A stretch of DNA of 35,185 bases, taken from Candidatus Auribacterota bacterium. Lineage in GTDB: Bacteria > Auribacterota > Tritonobacteria > UBA1439. A model generated the notes under the pieces. That model saw nothing but the letters and a program-made list of their open reading frames with translations, was not told where the DNA came from and did no database searches. This document shows, piece after piece, positions 25,539 through 33,088 of this stretch. A program made the translations under genes and the position numbers. Each line of letters begins with the position of its first letter. Position 1 is the first letter of the stretch. The DNA is taken from positions 1 through 35,185 of the forward strand of contig JAPLCX010000029.1 of assembly GCA_026392035.1 (NCBI GenBank), written 5' to 3'.

Positions 25539-26575
25539 ACAAACGCGCTGAATCTGGGATGCCGCGGGTTGCGGTTCTGGGCGATGGAGGATGGGGGACT
25601 ACCCTTGCCATCCTCCTCCACAGAAAGGGCGTGGGCGTTACCCTCTGGGGGGCGTTCCCGGAGTATGTCGAGTTCCTCAGGAGACGGAGGATCAATAAGA
25701 AATTCTTGCCCGGCGTGGCGATTCCTCGCGGCCTTCGCATCACCGCCCGGCTCGAAGAGGCGGTCGATGACGCGGGGGTGATCATTGCCGCGGTCCCCTC
25801 ACACCACATGCGGCGGATATGCCGCAGGGTGGGGGCACTCCTCTCCCGACAGAGAAACAATCGCTTCCCGCTCATCATAAGCGGATCGAAAGGGATTGAG
25901 ATCGCCACACTGATGAGGATGTCGCAAGTCATCAGAGAGGAGATCCATGACGTTCGCGTCGCTGCGCTCTCCGGCCCGAGCCACGCAGAAGAAGTTGTCT
26001 GTGGAAGCCCCACGACAGTGGTCGTCGCGGCGCCCGATGAACAGACCGCCATGGAAGCCCAGCGCCTTCTCATGACCGAGCGCTTCAGGGTGTATACGAA
26101 TCCCGACCTCATCGGCGTCGAGATCGGCGGCGCCATTAAGAACGTGATCGCCATCGCCGCGGGCGCGTGTGACGGCCTTGGATTCGGCGACAATGCGAAG
26201 GCGGCCCTCATCACGAGAGGGATAGTGGAAATCACCCGCCTCGGGGCCGCCATGGGAGCGAAGGCAAGCACCTTCTGGGGACTCGCGGGAATCGGCGATC
26301 TGATCACCACCTGTGTCAGCCGCTACGGCCGGAATCGCAAGGTGGGGGAGATGATTGCGAGGGGTAAGAAATTAAAACAGATTCTCGCGAGCATGGAGAT
26401 GGTTGCCGAAGGCATTCTCACCACAAAGGCTGCCCGCAAACTCTCGCTGCGGCACCAGGTGGAGATGCCGATCACCGACCAGGTATACGCGGTGCTGTAC
26501 CGCGGAAAGGACCCGGGAACGGCGGTGCGCGAACTCATGATGAGAAGCCCAAAAGCGGAGATGCACAACGCATAA
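25535..26575 (+). CDS. gpsA: NAD(P)H-dependent glycerol-3-phosphate dehydrogenase
   Basis: 346 residues. Reduces dihydroxyacetone phosphate to sn-glycerol-3-phosphate, the substrate of PlsY upstream. Rossmann motif VAVLGDGGWGTTLAILL (about residues 12-28), KGIE, the SGPSHAEEV loop, the catalytic Lys region EIGGAIKNVIAIAAG, DNAKAALITRGIVEITRLG and SRYGRNRKVGE are intact. About eight extra residues precede the usual start, because the ATG is fused to the plsY stop. An internal ATG at residue 9 would give a more usual N-terminus, but the coupling favours the first. Confidence 0.95.
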   Translation: MNKRAESGMPRVAVLGDGGWGTTLAILLHRKGVGVTLWGAFPEYVEFLRRRRINKKFLPGVAIPRGLRITARLEEAVDDAGVIIAAVPSHHMRRICRRVGALLSRQRNNRFPLIISGSKGIEIATLMRMSQVIREEIHDVRVAALSGPSHAEEVVCGSPTTVVVAAPDEQTAMEAQRLLMTERFRVYTNPDLIGVEIGGAIKNVIAIAAGACDGLGFGDNAKAALITRGIVEITRLGAAMGAKASTFWGLAGIGDLITTCVSRYGRNRKVGEMIARGKKLKQILASMEMVAEGILTTKAARKLSLRHQVEMPITDQVYAVLYRGKDPGTAVRELMMRSPKAEMHNA

Positions 26576-26581
26576 TAAAAT

Positions 26582-26711
26582 AGAAACCCGAAATCCTAAA
26601 TCCTAAACAAACACAAAACCCAAATGCTCAAAACCAAATTCACTCTGTTTCGTAAGTTTGGATTTTGTATTTTGGATTTATTTAGAGTTTCGAGTTTAGG
26701 GTTTAGAATTT
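26582..26711. repeat. Inverted-repeat element, AAACCCTAAATCC family
   Basis: The left arm (from 26582: AGAAACCCGAAATCC, CTAAATCCTAAAC and on) complements the right arm (about 26655-26711: GGATTTTGTATTTTGG, GTTTAGGGTTTAG). The whole 130-base stretch could fold as one long imperfect hairpin and fills the gap from just after gpsA to 31 bases before the next gene. Confidence 0.87.
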
Positions 26712-26741
26712 CTTTGTTTCAGAGGAGGATGAGGACGTCAA

Positions 26742-29700
26742 ATGCACCGAAATTTGATGCCGGCCCTGCTGTGCATGGCAGCGATCTATGCGAGCACATA
26801 TGAAACCCCGGCAACAGCCGCACAAAAGGTTTCCGTCCCCGCCAACCAGCCTTATGTGGATACGGGACTGGACATAAAGGAGGGCGATCCGCTCCGGGTT
26901 ACCGCCACAGGGGAGATAGAGATCTCTGAGTGGGCGTACCTCGGCAGGGACGGTTACGACTGGCATGTGAGCCCGCTCGGGACCTACCGTTGCGAGAAAT
27001 CAGCGAAGGACAAGGCATTCCCGCTCCCGGTCATCGACAAGGGCCCGGCGCCCTGCTACTGCCTCATCGGGAAGATTGGCCAGAACGGCGCCCCCTTTTA
27101 CATCGGCACGAAATACCAGGGCGCGGCAGCTGCGGCCGGCAGATTATACCTCGGTATAAACGATGTTACCTTCAGCGACAATAAGGGGACATTCACTTCC
27201 ATGATCATGACGGGCAACGAAGCTGAGCAAACCACTCAGAAGAAAGACGACATCGTCTTCAGCGCCAGGGAGCTGCCCCCCGGCCAGCCGATACCGGATG
27301 CCAACGTCGTGCTCCTCTATGTGGATGGCCTGCGGTATGACGTCCTGCGCGAAATGGCGGAGGCCGGCCATCTCCCCACGATAAAATCCCTGTTCTTCGA
27401 TGGGGGAACGGATTTCATCAATGCCTTCACCGTCTTCCCCTCCAGTACGCTCGCGAGCAATTCCACGCTCTACACGGGTGTGTTTCCCAACCGTTCTGGG
27501 GTCAAGGGCAACAACTATTTTGACCGGAAGCGCCAGAAAGGCGACACCTACCTGAAGCCATTCGGCCCGCCCGTTGCCGCTGAAGAACACCGCCCCTCAG
27601 GGGTGCATCGCCTCGGGGTGGAAGCGAAAAAGGTAGCGCTTCGTCCTTTCCCTCGCGCATATGAGCGGTACCTCGAAAAAAGGAAGGCTGATATCCCTCT
27701 CCTCGAGGACTACCTGTACGAGCGCGATATGCCGTACTACACCTCCGCGCAGCCGGTGCTCTCGCACTCGCCTCCCGACAGCTATGAGGTGGATGCCTCG
27801 ACCGTCATACCGCCGTTCCAGTTCCATAATGCCGCCGACTATATGGATGAGATACATGCCCGATTTGCGAAGGGCCAGGTCATTCAATCCGATGCGCGCG
27901 TGATGAACTTCTGGTTCCCCACCGTAGATACCAGCGGCCATGATTCTCCCCGCGCCCAGTTCGGCGGCAGCAGAAAGTCGCTCGCCATGATGGATCGATG
28001 GGTGGGCGGCATCGTGGAAGAGCTCAAGAAAAAGAAGCTGTGGGACCGCACCTATATGATCCTTTTCGCGGACCATGGCACCATGGGGGGCGAACACGAG
28101 ATCCTGCAAAAAGTCGACCCTGGCCGCGATTTCTTTTACAAGCCGATTACCCATGCCGCAGCCGACGGGCAGATGGCCGGCGACTCGGGGATGGGCTGTA
28201 ACGTCCGCTGGTATGACGACGCGTACTGGAGGAAGGGGAGAAGAAAAAAGGGCTATGTGTTCATTGATTATGGCGAGGGCGAAAGCCGTGTGTACCTCCC
28301 GTATAAAGATGTCGATTCCGGGAAATGGCTCGATCGGAACACGCTCTATGATCTGACGCACTATACGGTCGCGCCCGGTGTGAAAGACATTAATCTCATC
28401 AAGCGCCTCCTCTCCTGGGATATGCACGGCGAGAACCTCTTCCCCGAGGCAATTCCCAATCGCCCCATTGGCCAGATTCTGGTCAAGCTCGACTCACGCC
28501 GCGTCGCGGTCTTCGGACAGGATGGCGTACAGGCGGTCATAGAGCGGAAGCCCGCCGGAGGAGACCGCTACGCGTACCGTTATGTCCCCGCGCATGATAT
28601 CACCTGCACCGCGGATGGTACAATTGCGTACGCCCCCGCGGAATCGTCCGAACCGTTCGGGTACCTGGAGGCGGGCATTTTGCTCTCCTGGCTCACGGAA
28701 TATCATCCGGAGCGCGAGTGGCTGGAGAAGACGATGTACCTCCCGTATCCTGATTCCGTCGTGGCGATTGCCAATCAGATGTTCTGGGATGGACATATGG
28801 CCGAGCGGGAGCAGCGATATTCTCCTGACATGGTGTTCTGCGCCAATCGCGGCTGGTCGCTGGAAAAACCGGAAAAACCTTCTGGGGGACATGGGTTCCT
28901 GTACTACGAATCGATGCATATCCCGTTCTTCGTCACCGGCCCGAATGTGCGGAAGGGGATCATCGTCACTGACGCGGTGCGCGGGGCCGATCTCGTCCCC
29001 ACGGTGCTCTCGCTCATCGGCGCACAGCCTGACGAGGCCCGTTTTGATGGCAAGGTCCTGGGTGGTTTCCTGAAGGGGGAGGGTGAGAAAGAAACCGGCA
29101 TCACAGGCGCCTCAGCAAAGGAGATCCTCGCCCGTCTCCCGTACGCGGATGAAAAACTCGATTACACCGACCTCGTCACCGAGTACCAGCGGCGCGTGGA
29201 CGCGAAGAGGCCGGTGTCTCTCGCTCCGGATACGCGGTACAAGGGGCACGACTATAAGAATCCGACGGATATTCACAATGTGGCCGCGGACGTGCTCGGC
29301 ATCCTCAACCGGGCAGTCCTGACCGATCTGGATAATATCATTGACCTCGCCGTCCCCGGCGATAAAAAACAACCCATCAGCACGGGTCTGGATAAAATGG
29401 TAGAAGAATATGACAAACTCCCCGATTCAATACCCAAAGAAAGGTTCCGAGAACTGTTCCACGCATTGCAGATCAGGCAAGTCACCCTGGGCGAGGTCCC
29501 CTCGGCCGTTTTCGCTAATGTGACCGGCCTCGCGGGGCGCGGGACCGCCTACCGCGCGACATTGCTTCTCACGTGGCTGGAACATGTATTTTCGGATATG
29601 GATCGTGGCCTGCTCTATCCGGTGAGGGATAAGAACATCAAAGCGGTCAGCAACGTCAATTATGGCCTCGAGGGGGTGAGGATCACGCTTCAAAAACTTT

Positions 29701-29891
29701 CGTGGGGCTTGACGCACTACCTCGGGAGCGCATTCTACGAGGGCATCATGCACGTGGAGAAGTTTGACGAGAAAGTCGTACGCGGCGTGAAAGGCCAACA
29801 GGAACCGATCGCGGATACCCTCTCCCCGCATGATATCCCCGCGAAGCAGAACGCATGCGCGGGCACGGTCAACGCATCCTCGAATCCATGA
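26742..29891 (+). CDS. Exported LecA-like/alkaline-phosphatase-superfamily phosphodiesterase
   Basis: 1049 residues. A signal peptide (1 to about 27, ending PATAA) is followed by a domain resembling the PA-IL (LecA) galactose-lectin fold (about 28-158: VDTGLDIKEGDPLRVTATG, CLIGKIGQNGAPFYIG, GRLYLGINDVTFSDNKG). Then comes a type I phosphodiesterase domain. By comparison with nucleotide pyrophosphatases the metal site and nucleophile are Asp195 (YVDGLR), Thr236 (FPSST), Asp396 and His400 (DTSGH), Asp444-His445 (ADHG) and His717 (GHGFLYYESMH). The span between 445 and 717 is far longer than usual. About 300 C-terminal residues match nothing I know. GAGG 7 bases upstream supports ATG 26742. It overlaps the protease gene. 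Substrate unknown; exported hydrolysis of a sugar- or nucleotide-linked phosphate is inference. Confidence 0.85.
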   Translation: MHRNLMPALLCMAAIYASTYETPATAAQKVSVPANQPYVDTGLDIKEGDPLRVTATGEIEISEWAYLGRDGYDWHVSPLGTYRCEKSAKDKAFPLPVIDKGPAPCYCLIGKIGQNGAPFYIGTKYQGAAAAAGRLYLGINDVTFSDNKGTFTSMIMTGNEAEQTTQKKDDIVFSARELPPGQPIPDANVVLLYVDGLRYDVLREMAEAGHLPTIKSLFFDGGTDFINAFTVFPSSTLASNSTLYTGVFPNRSGVKGNNYFDRKRQKGDTYLKPFGPPVAAEEHRPSGVHRLGVEAKKVALRPFPRAYERYLEKRKADIPLLEDYLYERDMPYYTSAQPVLSHSPPDSYEVDASTVIPPFQFHNAADYMDEIHARFAKGQVIQSDARVMNFWFPTVDTSGHDSPRAQFGGSRKSLAMMDRWVGGIVEELKKKKLWDRTYMILFADHGTMGGEHEILQKVDPGRDFFYKPITHAAADGQMAGDSGMGCNVRWYDDAYWRKGRRKKGYVFIDYGEGESRVYLPYKDVDSGKWLDRNTLYDLTHYTVAPGVKDINLIKRLLSWDMHGENLFPEAIPNRPIGQILVKLDSRRVAVFGQDGVQAVIERKPAGGDRYAYRYVPAHDITCTADGTIAYAPAESSEPFGYLEAGILLSWLTEYHPEREWLEKTMYLPYPDSVVAIANQMFWDGHMAEREQRYSPDMVFCANRGWSLEKPEKPSGGHGFLYYESMHIPFFVTGPNVRKGIIVTDAVRGADLVPTVLSLIGAQPDEARFDGKVLGGFLKGEGEKETGITGASAKEILARLPYADEKLDYTDLVTEYQRRVDAKRPVSLAPDTRYKGHDYKNPTDIHNVAADVLGILNRAVLTDLDNIIDLAVPGDKKQPISTGLDKMVEEYDKLPDSIPKERFRELFHALQIRQVTLGEVPSAVFANVTGLAGRGTAYRATLLLTWLEHVFSDMDRGLLYPVRDKNIKAVSNVNYGLEGVRITLQKLSWGLTHYLGSAFYEGIMHVEKFDEKVVRGVKGQQEPIADTLSPHDIPAKQNACAGTVNASSNP

Positions 29892-30562
29892 TTGATTTTA
29901 TCACGGGGTATCTTATCTTTCTTTTCGTCGTTTCGGTCCACGAATATTTTCATGCCTGGACGGCAGACCGATGCGGCGATCCCACCGCCCGCCTCCTGGG
30001 AAGATTGACGCTGGACCCGCGCGCGCACATTGACCCGATCGGCACAGTATTCATTCCTCTCTCGCCGCTTATATTTGGCCTTTTGGGAGAAGGCGGCATG
30101 CGGTTCCCCGGCGGCCTCAGATTTTTCGGATGGGCCAAACCGGTCCCCGTCAACCCGCTCAACGTGCGCCGCAGGCGCATTGACAACATGCTCGTCAGTA
30201 TCGCGGGATGCGCGTCGGGATTCCTCATCGCCCTTGTGGCTGCCCTGGTCCTGCGGGGGTTGAAGATTACGCTTCGCGATGAGATTATTGCCATCAGGGC
30301 GGTGGTGGATATTCTCTGGCGGATGGGCTCGATTAGTATCTGGCTCAGCCTCTTTAACCTCATCCCGATCCCGCCGCTCGATGGATTCCAGTTTGTTTCC
30401 TATTGCCTTCGCCGTGATCCGCTCAGGAGCGGCGCATTCCTTGAGCGGTCCGGCCCATGGCTGCTGCTTTTTCTGATTAACACTCCGTTGCTCTATTCAA
30501 TTCTCGGCCCGATCAATTCAATCCTCTTTTCCGGCATATTCCGATCCATCGCTGGCGTGTAA
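29888..30562 (+). CDS. Site-2 protease (M50) family membrane metalloprotease
   Basis: 224 residues, mostly hydrophobic. The zinc motif HEYFH (His18, Glu19, His22) lies in the first membrane segment and the third ligand in FNLIPIPPLDGFQ (about residue 163), the N-x-P-x-P-P-L-D-G pattern of the short, PDZ-less M50 group. These proteases cut substrates within the membrane. The ATG overlaps the stop of the phosphodiesterase gene (ATGA), so the two are probably translated together. Whether the phosphodiesterase is its substrate or only an operon partner is unknown. Confidence 0.9.
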   Translation: MIDFITGYLIFLFVVSVHEYFHAWTADRCGDPTARLLGRLTLDPRAHIDPIGTVFIPLSPLIFGLLGEGGMRFPGGLRFFGWAKPVPVNPLNVRRRRIDNMLVSIAGCASGFLIALVAALVLRGLKITLRDEIIAIRAVVDILWRMGSISIWLSLFNLIPIPPLDGFQFVSYCLRRDPLRSGAFLERSGPWLLLFLINTPLLYSILGPINSILFSGIFRSIAGV

Positions 30563-30583
30563 CTTGCCCGATATCGCTAACCA

Positions 30584-30626
30584 TGCAGCCGACACGGTAG
30601 CCGACACTTCAGTCTCGGCGGCTGCA
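30584..30626 (+). terminator. Hairpin after the protease gene
   Basis: TGCAGCC (30584-30590) pairs with GGCTGCA (30620-30626); a direct repeat of AGCCGACAC (30588-30596 and 30599-30607) lies in the loop side. No T-run follows, so intrinsic termination is doubtful; it may instead be an RNA 3'-end structure. Confidence 0.3.
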
Positions 30627-30749
30627 CTTGTAGATAACTTATGATGAGAAGTCAGCACGTATATCTGCATCAGGGATACATGTCCCACTGCAAAATCAGA
30701 TTGCTTTAAGTAACTCGCGATGGTAGTATCGCTATAGTGGTTTACTGAC

Positions 30750-30778
30750 TTGTTTCCAGCTCATATTTTAATTATAAG
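30750..30778 (+). promoter_or_regulatory. Likely promoter of tRNA-Pro
   Basis: TTGTTT (30750-30755), a 17-base spacer and TATAAG (30773-30778) form a good promoter match; transcription would begin around 30785, some 25 bases before the tRNA. The surroundings are AT-rich, in contrast with the coding regions. Confidence 0.5.
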
Positions 30779-30810
30779 CACTCATCACTATTCACTTGTC
30801 ACTGTTTTGT

Positions 30811-30888
30811 CGGGGCGTAGCGCAGTCTGGCAAGCGCGCTTGCTTGGGGTGCAAGAGGTCCCGGGTTCGAATCCCGGCGCCCCGACCA
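30811..30888 (+). tRNA. tRNA-Pro (GGG)
   Basis: Full cloverleaf: acceptor stem CGGGGCG with CGCCCCG, anticodon stem CTTGC with GCAAG around the loop TTGGGGT (anticodon GGG), T-arm CCGGG-TTCGAAT-CCCGG, discriminator A, and an encoded CCA at 30886-30888. The C1-G72 pair and A73 are normal for bacterial tRNA-Pro. It reads Pro codons CCC and CCU. Its 3' end is duplicated 100 bases downstream. Confidence 0.97.
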
Positions 30889-30925
30889 TTACTGCGGCAA
30901 CAACGGTTACTCGTTTCTAGTGCGG

Positions 30926-30993
30926 TGGGGCAGCGCGTCCCGAAGGCGTTCGGGAAGGTCCCCCCGAAGTAATTCGGGGGCGCCCCGACCATT
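30926..30993 (+). pseudogene. tRNA-like remnant sharing the tRNA-Pro 3' end
   Basis: The last 15 bases, GGCGCCCCGACCATT (30979-30993), are identical to 30876-30890 at the end of tRNA-Pro, including the encoded CCA. GGGGC (30927-30931) can close an acceptor-like stem with GCCCC (30982-30986). Two further hairpins stand inside: CCCGAA-GGCG-TTCGGG (30939-30954) and CCCCCGAA-GTAA-TTCGGGGG (30961-30980), where a tRNA has its anticodon and T arms. No proper anticodon loop exists, so it is not a working tRNA. It could be a decayed duplicate or an integration-site scar. Confidence 0.5.
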
Positions 30994-31503
30994 TCATACT
31001 TCCGCTGGTGGCAGCTTGATTTGATGGGGCGATCCGACTCTAACTATTTCAAGCAGCAATCGGTCAACTCCCTCCCCACATTTGCCTTAGTCAAGCATTC
31101 TGCATGTTGCGATATCTCTTTGATTCGCGCGAGTCAAGAAGGATGGGTTTAGGCTTTAGTGTATTTTCCCGCCGCGATTATTCTTCCTGAAATTATCCCC
31201 GATTTCATTCGCGCCGCTTTTGGGACAATGAGACCAAAGGTCATGGAATTACACTACAAAGTGCAGCCTGACCTTGGTTGTTTATGTTCTCTTCTCGGGC
31301 TACCATAAGCGGAGTGGAAGCGGAGAGGGTCCGGAGAGGGTGTCTCCCCGGGTGAGAAAAGAACCCCCCGCACCATCTCACGGTGATGCGGGGGCTTTCC
31401 AAAGCCACCGGGCATTATGCCTTTTAATGGGCTTTTAGAAGCTTTAAGAGCACGCGAAAAACAAGGAGCCTGTGGAGCCTGAAAAGCGGGGAAAATCAGG
31501 TAT
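30994..31503. other. Gene-free region between tRNA remnant and IS element
   Basis: About 510 bases in which I find no convincing gene. Its second half has closely packed hairpins: CCGGAGA...TCTCC (31331-31347), the strong stem at 31365-31394, GGCTTT-CC-AAAGCC (31393-31406) and GGCAT-T-ATGCC (31411-31421). The short minus-strand open frame here has no recognisable features. Confidence 0.5.
31365..31398. terminator. Strong GC hairpin, possible bidirectional terminator
   Basis: CCCCCGCA (31365-31372) pairs with TGCGGGGG (31387-31394), extended inside by ACC with GGT. CTTT follows on the + strand and TTCTTTT on the minus strand. It stands between the tRNA locus and the insertion sequence. Confidence 0.5.
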
Positions 31504-31590
31504 GGTGACGTAAAATCTTTTATGCAAATTCGTGGTAGAGGTCCCTGTATGGGAAGGCAAGGGAAGAGAGAGACAGGGGCTACAAAAAAA

Positions 31591-31637
31591 GGTATCCTCT
31601 CCAGTTCAATCAGCAAAGAAAGAAAGGAGAGGATACC
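31591..31637 (+). promoter_or_regulatory. Hairpin sequestering the transposase ribosome site
   Basis: GGTATCCTCTCC (31591-31602) is the exact complement of GGAGAGGATACC (31626-31637), which contains the Shine-Dalgarno sequence and ends at the base before the ATG. In a transcript entering from outside, this 12-pair stem would hide the start region. That is a known type of brake on transposase synthesis from read-through RNA, seen in other IS families. Confidence 0.75.
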
Positions 31638-32891
31638 ATGCTACGAACGAGGCACAGTGTACTGGATTTTGATCCAGATGCGCAAGACCTGGATTTCATG
31701 CTGCATGAGGCAGAGCGGGACCTATGGGGATTCTTACGGGAGGATCAGAGGGCACACGGTAAGATGATCGTGGAGTATCTACTCCAGGAGGAGCAGAAGG
31801 AGCATCTGGGACTGAAGAGGCACGAGAGAGACAAGGATGGCAGGGATGGATACCGTGCAGGGTTTTCGAGGATAAGGATCAAGACGTCCCTGGGGGAGAT
31901 CGAGATCAGGAGGCCGCGGTTACGGCTCCAGACGTATGTGAGCAGGATCCTGCCTCTTTATACGAAATCAGAGAAGCAGTTGCTTGATCTCATCGCCAAT
32001 CTATATCTGGTGGGGGTATCAACACGGAAGATGGCAAAGGGGTTGGAGAGCCTCCTAGGGAAGGCAGGGATAAGCGCCGGTGCGGTGAGCATCATTACGA
32101 ACCGGGTGAAGGAGAAGATCCGGACCTATCACCGGCGGGTACTGGAGGACAAGTACGTATTCCTTTATCTGGATGGGATAACGATTACCGTACAGGGCCT
32201 GGATGGGAAAGGGCGGAAATACCTGCTTCTGGTGGCCTACGGCGTGGATTATACGGGGATCAAGGAGCTCATAGACTTCATGCCGGTGAGGAGCGAATCG
32301 GAGGATAACTGGCAGGGTTTTCTGTTCCAGTTATACGAGCGAGGGTTAAAAGGGAAGAGGTTGAAGCTTATCATCATCGACGGATGCAAGGGGTTGGCAA
32401 ATGCGCTGGACGGGATCTATCCCCGGGTGCTGAGGCAGCGGTGTTGGGTCCATAAGCTCAGGAACGTTGCCACCACCCTAAAAAAGAAAGACGAGGAGGC
32501 CTGTCTTGGTGGGGCGAAGGAGATTTATAAGGCAAAGAGTCTGAAGCAGGCGAGGAAGCAGTTTAAGCGGTGGAAAGCGACATGGGAGAAGGTCTATCCA
32601 AAAGCCGTCGCGTGCATCGAGGCTGATCTGGATGAGTTACTCACCTTCTTCCTTTTCGATCCACGGCACTGGAGGAGGCTCAGGACGACAAATCCGATCG
32701 AGAGGGTGTTCAAGGAGTTCCGGCGCAGAACAGGGGTCATGGACAATCATCTCCCAAACACGGACAGTTGCGAGAAGATCTTCTTTGTGGTGATAGAGTT
32801 CATGAATGAGCGATGGGCTGGTCAGGGCCGGCTTCGCTTTAATAATATCAAGAGCATACCGGAGAACCTGCCTGAGCGAAGTGCAGCATAA
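31638..32891 (+). CDS. IS256-family (mutator-type) transposase
   Basis: 417 residues, full length. The DDE catalytic triad is visible as Asp179 (YLDGITI), Asp248 (IIIDGCKGL) and Glu355 (NPIERVFKEFRRRT), with the family's C-x2-H-type region CWVHKLRNV after the second Asp. The N-terminal part (GRDGYRAGFSRIRIKTSLGEIEI, RRPRLR; LIANLYLVGVSTRKM) is typical of the transposase_mut domain. GGAGAGG 8 bases upstream is the ribosome site, buried in the hairpin described separately. No frameshift or stop interrupts it, so the element may still be active. Confidence 0.95.
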   Translation: MLRTRHSVLDFDPDAQDLDFMLHEAERDLWGFLREDQRAHGKMIVEYLLQEEQKEHLGLKRHERDKDGRDGYRAGFSRIRIKTSLGEIEIRRPRLRLQTYVSRILPLYTKSEKQLLDLIANLYLVGVSTRKMAKGLESLLGKAGISAGAVSIITNRVKEKIRTYHRRVLEDKYVFLYLDGITITVQGLDGKGRKYLLLVAYGVDYTGIKELIDFMPVRSESEDNWQGFLFQLYERGLKGKRLKLIIIDGCKGLANALDGIYPRVLRQRCWVHKLRNVATTLKKKDEEACLGGAKEIYKAKSLKQARKQFKRWKATWEKVYPKAVACIEADLDELLTFFLFDPRHWRRLRTTNPIERVFKEFRRRTGVMDNHLPNTDSCEKIFFVVIEFMNERWAGQGRLRFNNIKSIPENLPERSAA

Positions 32892-33030
32892 GGACGAAAT
32901 AGCGATGGAGAGAATATCTTATTTGAATAAACCTTTTGACGTTACCTATCCGGGCCATTCCGGGTTGCGGGTTACCCCTAATCATGATATATTAAGTTGC
33001 GAGGCGCGGGTGTTCAGTGCTTGCGGCCTA

Positions 33031-33058
33031 AAGCAGTCATTATAAGCGTTGGCTGCTT
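33031..33058. promoter_or_regulatory. Hairpin upstream of the propeller-protein gene
   Basis: AAGCAGTCA (33031-33039) pairs with TGGCTGCTT (33050-33058) with one G-U, loop of 10 bases. It stands 30 bases before the ATG at 33089. Function unknown; it may shape the leader of this gene. Confidence 0.35.
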
Positions 33059-33088
33059 GACTACAGGTACTAGAACAGAAGGGACTAT

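Larger units (their letters stand above)
31504..32946 (+). mobile_element. IS256-family insertion sequence
   Basis: About 1.44 kb with one intact transposase gene. The ends proposed here are imperfect inverted repeats of about 29 bases: the left, from 31504, reads GGTGACGTAAAATC and then TTTATGCAAAT; the complement of the right, ending at 32946, reads GGTAACGTCAAAAGG and then TTTATTCAAAT. I could not find a clear 8-9 base target duplication, so exact boundaries may be off by a few bases. Confidence 0.75.

Noticed and set aside
30792-30992. Minus-strand open frame over the tRNA
   Set aside because: It reads the antisense of tRNA-Pro, a well-known source of false protein predictions.
31254-31616. 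Minus-strand open frame of 120 codons upstream of the transposase
   Set aside because: It crosses hairpins, the IS end and part of the start-sequestering stem; Pro/Ser-rich with no recognisable motif.
33001-33060. Possible integron-type attC site before the propeller gene
   Set aside because: The GTTGGC and AAGCAG/CTGCTT pieces do not match the paired core-site layout of attC, and no integrase or cassette array is seen.
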